From: an uncultured Collinsella sp.
GTDB lineage: Bacteria > Actinomycetota > Coriobacteriia > Coriobacteriales > Coriobacteriaceae
DNA length: 64,000 nucleotides
Reading direction: 5' to 3'
Assembly (NCBI GenBank): GCA_958353395.1
Contig: CATWSG010000009.1
Location: forward strand, 1-64,000
Positions 60,171-64,000 of the stretch are shown piece by piece. Position numbers and translations under genes: made by a program. Each line of letters begins with the position of its first letter. Position 1 is the stretch's first letter. The notes under the pieces are model-generated. The model ran no database searches. It saw only the letters and a list, made by a program, of their open reading frames with translations, and was not told the origin of the DNA.

Positions 60171-61061
60171 ATGAGTGATTTTGTCCTGACCTGTGAATCC
60201 GCCGCCGATCGAACCCGTGAGTTCTTTGCGTCGCGCAATATCCCTGTCGTGTGTTTTCATTACGAGATCGACGATGTTGTCTATACGGACGATCTGTATC
60301 AGTCGATTACGCCGGACGAGTTTTTTGCCCAGATTGCCGCGGGCGCCATGCCCAAGACGTCTCAGGTGAGCGTGGGTGAGTACGAGGAGTTTTGGGAGCC
60401 GTTTGTTGCCGAGGGTAAAGACGTGCTGCACCTGACGTTGTCGTCGGGTATTTCGGGCACGTATGGATCGGCCTGCGTCGCGGCGCAGATGCTTGCGGAT
60501 CGCTATCCCGAGGGCGGCAAGGTGCGCGTCATCGATTCGCTGGCGGCGTCTTCGGGCTTTGGCCTGTTGTTGGAATATGCCGCCGATGTGCGCGATAGTG
60601 GGGCTTCACTCGACGAGACGGCTGCCTGGATCGAGGAGCACAAGCTCAACCTGCACCACTGGTTCTTCTCGACCGATCTGTCGAGCTACCTGCGCGGCGG
60701 TCGCATTTCGGCCGCGAGCGCGATCATCGGCACGGCGCTTAAGATTTGCCCGCTTATGACGGTCGATTGCGAAGGTAAGCTGTCGCCACGTGAGAAGATT
60801 CGCACTAAGAAGCGCGCGATTTCCGAGATGGCTAAGACCATGATGGCACACGTACAGGACGGTGCAGATTATTCGGGTAAGTGCATCATGTCGCAGTCGG
60901 CGTGCCGCGAGGATGCCGAGGCGGTCGCGGCGCTGATTGAGGAACAGGTTCCGCAGCTTAAAGGCAAGATTGAGATCAATGACATCGGTACTCTGATTGG
61001 CTCGCATACCGGACCTGGTACGGTGGCGCTCTTCTTTATGGGCGACAAGCGCGTGGATTAA
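60171..61061 (+). CDS. DegV family fatty acid-binding protein
   Basis: A 296-residue cytosolic protein of the DegV family, which in Firmicutes (FakB) presents fatty acids to the FakA kinase for phosphorylation and entry into phospholipids. Motifs are TCESAADRT (about residue 6), PKTSQVSVGEY (about 63), LSSGISGTYGSA (about 92), STDLSSYLRGGRIS (about 170) and SHTGPGTVALFF at the end. Strong AAGGAG fixes the ATG at 60171. No fakA is in the window, so FakB function is inference. A terminator follows. Confidence 0.88.
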   Translation: MSDFVLTCESAADRTREFFASRNIPVVCFHYEIDDVVYTDDLYQSITPDEFFAQIAAGAMPKTSQVSVGEYEEFWEPFVAEGKDVLHLTLSSGISGTYGSACVAAQMLADRYPEGGKVRVIDSLAASSGFGLLLEYAADVRDSGASLDETAAWIEEHKLNLHHWFFSTDLSSYLRGGRISAASAIIGTALKICPLMTVDCEGKLSPREKIRTKKRAISEMAKTMMAHVQDGADYSGKCIMSQSACREDAEAVAALIEEQVPQLKGKIEINDIGTLIGSHTGPGTVALFFMGDKRVD

Positions 61062-61103
61062 TTTGCCCCATCACGTCGCTGCATGATTGCTCAAACGAAA
61101 ACG

Positions 61104-61140
61104 GCCCGCCTCACGTTTGTGGGGCGGGCCAAGATGTTTT
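61104..61140. terminator. Terminator between degV and the TIM-barrel gene
   Basis: GGCCCGCCTCAC pairs with GTGGGGCGGGCC with one mismatch. The sequence after it on the plus strand, AAGATGTTTT, is a weak T-run; it can serve both convergent genes. Confidence 0.65.
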
Positions 61141-61141
61141 G

Positions 61142-62233
61142 CTAGCGTTTCTTTCCGCGGAAGAAAAAGCCGTGCAGTGACGGCTTGAGGCCGCGGTTGG
61201 CGCGATGCTCCTCGACGCGCTCGTGGATCGAAGCGACGCGCTCGATGACTTCGTCGGGAATCGGCACATCGGGATTCATGTTCTCGACTTGGCTGACCTC
61301 GGCGGCGGCGACCTGGTCGATAATGGGCACGTCGTCGCGCGAGATGACAGGTGTGGCGTCTTCCTTCATCTTGCGATAACGCTGCATCATGTCGGTCTGT
61401 AGCTGCTGGGCCGAAGGCGGTGTCCAGATGATGGCGTTGGCGCCGGCGGCGATGGTCTCGCGAATGCTCTCGGGCGTCTTGCCGCCCGGCGCGATAAGCG
61501 GCAGGTTGGGATAGTGCTCGCGCAGCTCGCGTAGGACCTGGGGCGTGTTCTTGCCGGCGGCGATGTTGAGAATCTTGGCTCCAGCGCGCACCTTGGCGTG
61601 GGCATCGTCGTCGCAGCGAACGACCGTGGCGATGACGGGGATGTCGGCGATGTTGGTGATGTGCTCGACCATCTCGGCAGTAGCGGGGGAGTTGACCACG
61701 CAGCCCGCCGCGCCCTGCATCTCGGAGACGGCTGCCATCTGCACGGAGCGCTTACCGGTCGTAGTTCCGCCACCCACGCCTACAAAGACCGGGCACTCGG
61801 CGACGGTCAGCAGCGCTTGCGTAATGGCGGGCTGCGGCGTGAAAGGGTAGACCGCAAAGACGGCGTCGGCGTTGGAGTTGCGGATAACCGCGACATCGGT
61901 GGTGTAAATGAGCGACTTGATGCGTCGGCCAAAGAGCGTGAAGCCGCTGGCCTCCTCGATCTCGTCGGGCATGCGAAGGGCAGCCTTGCGCAGGCGTCCG
62001 TCGATGGGCAGGGGCTCCATAGGGAGCAGGCCGTTGGGCGTGACGGCTATTTGGGGCTCGGTGAACTCGTCTGCAAGCTCGACCTCGGAAAAATCGACCG
62101 AGGCGACGATGTCCTCGTGCACCTCGGCGGGCACATCGATGGGAGCTTGGTCGTTTGCCGCCGCAGGCGTGTCGAAGGAGCTGGTGCCGACGAAGGCGTC
62201 GACGCGCTCATTTAGATCGTTGAGGGTATCCAT
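61142..62233 (-). CDS. TIM-barrel protein of unknown specificity
   Basis: A 363-residue cytosolic protein. The first 90 residues are acidic and of low complexity. Residues 100-295 look like a small TIM barrel of the aldolase/ThiE/NanE group: VIRNSNADAVFAVYPF, CPVFVGVGGGTTTG, IPVIATVVRCDDDAHAKVRAGAKILNIAAG and LPLIAPGGKTPESIRETIAAGANAIIW. The glycine-rich GGG and GGKTPE segments would bind phosphate. Similar proteins are sometimes called hydrolases without proof. A basic C-terminus (LHGFFFRGKKR) might touch the membrane or nucleic acid. No strong ribosome site. Confidence 0.6.
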   Translation of the reverse strand: MDTLNDLNERVDAFVGTSSFDTPAAANDQAPIDVPAEVHEDIVASVDFSEVELADEFTEPQIAVTPNGLLPMEPLPIDGRLRKAALRMPDEIEEASGFTLFGRRIKSLIYTTDVAVIRNSNADAVFAVYPFTPQPAITQALLTVAECPVFVGVGGGTTTGKRSVQMAAVSEMQGAAGCVVNSPATAEMVEHITNIADIPVIATVVRCDDDAHAKVRAGAKILNIAAGKNTPQVLRELREHYPNLPLIAPGGKTPESIRETIAAGANAIIWTPPSAQQLQTDMMQRYRKMKEDATPVISRDDVPIIDQVAAAEVSQVENMNPDVPIPDEVIERVASIHERVEEHRANRGLKPSLHGFFFRGKKR

Positions 62234-62424
62234 GGAGGCTCGATTCTATGTGATGATGGCCGGCGCGATGCAGCCGGAATTGCGAATGCTAAATCGTTTG
62301 ACGAGTTGATTTTTCCCCGCCGCGCCATCCGTTAGACCGAAGGGCCGGCGAACGTGAAGGAGCTGTGGTGGCGGGTATCGAGGTGCTATCTTGAAAGCCC
62401 CGTTTAAAAGAGAGGTGACGCGGT

Positions 62425-62595
62425 ATGGAATTGACGGCAATGTTTGGCTCGATCGGCCTGTGTGTGGCCGCAATCGTTGCCGCCGCGGTCATCTACTTTG
62501 TGGTCACGGCCATTAAGGGCAAAAGGGCCGAACGCAAGGAGCGCGCGATGCTTAAACAGCATCGCGACCAGCAGGGCAAACGCGCACAGAGATAG
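62425..62595 (+). CDS. Small single-pass membrane protein with basic tail (56 residues)
   Basis: The ATG at 62425 follows AGAGAGG by nine bases and opens a frame of 56 codons. The protein has a hydrophobic helix (SIGLCVAAIVAAAVIYFVV, about residues 9-27) and then a strongly basic tail (KGKRAERKERAMLKQHRDQQ). Codon choice (GCC, GTG, CGC) matches neighbouring genes, supporting translation. It is too short for common length cutoffs. It ends 24 bases before the convergent methyltransferase gene. Function unknown. Confidence 0.65.
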   Translation: MELTAMFGSIGLCVAAIVAAAVIYFVVTAIKGKRAERKERAMLKQHRDQQGKRAQR

Positions 62596-62619
62596 CTTGT
62601 TGAGTTTTGGATCCGTGCG

Positions 62620-63723
62620 CTAGCTGCGTTTTCGGATCAGGGCAATGTAGAAGCCCTCAAAGTCGCGGCTAGGCGGAATGGTGAGCGTGCCGGGCAGGCC
62701 GTTGACGATGGCCGATACCTGACCCGCGGCAATGGCCTCGGTGAGAGCGTTGCTCTCGATATGCGGCTCCTCGCCGGCGTCCTGGGTGCGTCGTGCTTCA
62801 CTTTCGCTTGGCGTGCCGTCGAGGGGGATAAGCTCGCAGTCCATATGCTTGTCGAGGGCCTCTTGCAGGGCGTCCTCGTTTTCCTGCGGCAAGATCGAAC
62901 AAGTGGAATAGACGAGCGTGCCGCCCGGTTTGAGGGCCCCCATGGCGCGGTCCAGAAGTGCTCGCTGCGAGCGGGCGCACTTGCTCAGCAACTGCTCGGT
63001 GAGGCCGCGCAGGCTTTTCTCGTTGCCACTGATGACGGTGCCCGTGCCGGTGCAGGGAGCGTCGAGCAGGATGCGGTCAAAGCGGAAGAACTCGTCGAGC
63101 TCGCGTGCGTCGATGCGCATGACGGGCACGTTTTTGGCACCCTGGCGATGGAGGTTCGACTCGAGCTTTTCGGCGCGGGGAATGCTCATCTCACAGGCGG
63201 TGAGGTGCGCCTGTCCCTGGGTGAGGGCGGCGATCTGCGTCGTCTTGCCGCCGGGGGCTGCGCACATGTCCAGGATGTCCTCGCCTGCCTGGGCGCCCAG
63301 GACCAACGGCGGCATCATGGATGACAGGCTCTGCAGGTAGATTTTGCCGTCGCGGTAGATGTCGAGATCCCACAGATCTGAAACCTGGGCCTCGGGCAGG
63401 ATAAAGGCGTCCGGATACCAGGTAACGGTTTGGTGGGCGATGCAGGCGGCATCGAGCGCCGCAGCGATGTCCTCGGCGGTCGCCTTGAGCGTGTTGGCGC
63501 GCAGCGTGACCGGGCGTGTGGCCGCGGCGCCGAAGCCCTCGATCATGAGCTTGGCATCGGCGGGCGCATAGGCGCCGGCGACCGTGTCGACCATAAAGCG
63601 CGGCAGGTCGGCGGCGCAGGGAAGGGCGGCAAGCTGGTCGGAAAGCTCGGTAGCAGCAAACTGCCTGAGCTTGAGCTCGGCCTTGACCTGCTTTTTCTGC
63701 TTACGACGACGCGGCTTGGACAT
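62620..63723 (-). CDS. RsmB/NOP family RNA 5-methylcytosine methyltransferase
   Basis: A 367-residue SAM-dependent RNA methyltransferase. The SAM site is DMCAAPGGKTTQIA (about residue 150), the catalytic region LLDAPCTGTGTVISGNE (about 218) and the second cysteine motif VYSTCSILPQENE (about 269), which is the signature of RsmB/RsmF enzymes acting on rRNA. It lacks the NusB-like N-terminal domain of RsmB (the first 25 residues are just basic, KPRRRKQKKQ) and also the long C-terminal part of RsmF, so the exact substrate is open. Confidence 0.88.
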   Translation of the reverse strand: MSKPRRRKQKKQVKAELKLRQFAATELSDQLAALPCAADLPRFMVDTVAGAYAPADAKLMIEGFGAAATRPVTLRANTLKATAEDIAAALDAACIAHQTVTWYPDAFILPEAQVSDLWDLDIYRDGKIYLQSLSSMMPPLVLGAQAGEDILDMCAAPGGKTTQIAALTQGQAHLTACEMSIPRAEKLESNLHRQGAKNVPVMRIDARELDEFFRFDRILLDAPCTGTGTVISGNEKSLRGLTEQLLSKCARSQRALLDRAMGALKPGGTLVYSTCSILPQENEDALQEALDKHMDCELIPLDGTPSESEARRTQDAGEEPHIESNALTEAIAAGQVSAIVNGLPGTLTIPPSRDFEGFYIALIRKRS

Positions 63724-63782
63724 CCGTCTTTCCTTCCCGTCCCAAATTGACTACTTTCCGGGCACGCCGCTGCTGGCGTGCT

Positions 63783-64000
63783 TTAGTACTGGCTCTCGTG
63801 CTTGCTAAAGAAGTCGAAGCGCGGGGGCAGCGGCTTCACGCGGTGCTCGCCGGGCTTCTCGCCCAGGCTCTCCACAAACTCATCCGTGGAGGCAAAGATG
63901 TTATCCCAGCTAAAGAAGGCGACCGGGTCAACGTCGAAGTACTCGCTGATGAGCTCGCAGCCGGCCGGCACGATGCCGTGCATGAGCACGGTCGCTACGC
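63783..64000 (-). CDS. C-terminus of a probable methionyl-tRNA synthetase (partial)
   Basis: A reading frame enters from the right edge and ends at 63783; about 72 residues are in the window, without the start. The pattern, a helix with IVPAGCELISEYFDVDP, then SWDN, then GEHRVKPLPPRFDFF, looks like the end of the anticodon-binding domain of a class I methionyl-tRNA synthetase, where a short proline-containing segment precedes LF. The usual fused tRNA-binding domain is absent. I judge this from pattern only. The gene probably is upstream in one unit with the methyltransferase. Confidence 0.5.
   Translation of the reverse strand, partial: VATVLMHGIVPAGCELISEYFDVDPVAFFSWDNIFASTDEFVESLGEKPGEHRVKPLPPRFDFFSKHESQY

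Noticed and set aside
1..64000. tRNA, rRNA, CRISPR, prophage or insertion sequence
   Set aside because: No cloverleaf with a TTCAA-type loop, no regular repeat-spacer array and no transposase, integrase or phage structural gene was seen.

Overview
The window looks like chromosome from a gut Coriobacteriia, most likely Collinsella or a close relative. This is inferred from the high GC, the strict-anaerobe gene set (superoxide reductase, formate-tetrahydrofolate ligase, class III fructose-bisphosphatase), AddAB-type rather than RecBCD recombination genes, a Gram-positive LexA box and the style of the surface proteins. I see no tRNA, rRNA, CRISPR array, prophage or insertion sequence. Gene density is high and genes lie on both strands.

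Layout. 1-5.1 kb: CPBP protease, then an AraC regulator divergent from a 6-phospho-beta-glucosidase/PTS EIIBC pair. 5.1-14.4 kb: YgiQ radical SAM protein, DUF1275 membrane protein, iron alcohol dehydrogenase, M42 aminopeptidase, mnmA, and cysK divergent from an Rrf2 regulator. 14.7-34.5 kb is a DNA maintenance region: TrpR-like regulator, AddB-like nuclease, AddA helicase-nuclease, dnaE, SWIM-SNF2 ATPase, superoxide reductase, a catalytically degenerate NAD synthetase homologue, and ruvCAB behind a LexA-type box. 34.6-49.3 kb: fhs, a PASTA-like membrane protein, a cation diffusion facilitator, a zinc-ribbon protein, a DUF1016 nuclease, a frameshifted Tat-exported PI-PLC-like gene, a lipoprotein, fchA-folD and a C69 dipeptidase. 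49.3-56.7 kb: a small helical protein with a UbiB kinase, then a cobalamin riboswitch driving two cell-surface DUF4430 proteins. 56.8-64 kb: two GtrA proteins, fbp, degV, a TIM-barrel protein, a 56-residue membrane protein too short for usual ORF cutoffs, an RsmB-like methyltransferase and the C-terminus of a probable methionyl-tRNA synthetase.

Working together: Fhs, FchA and FolD cover interconversion of formyl-, methenyl- and methylene-THF, with fhs lying apart from fchA-folD. AddAB, DnaE and RuvCAB supply end resection, synthesis and Holliday junction processing. The most novel-looking unit is the riboswitch plus DUF4430 operon at 51.6-56.7 kb. DUF4430 resembles a domain of animal cobalamin carriers, so the operon may be a Gram-positive surface system for corrinoid capture. 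A second theme is several families of long palindromic intergenic elements (about 50-80, 8263-8295, 9601-9728, 10933-10995, 21978-22040, 32087-32186).
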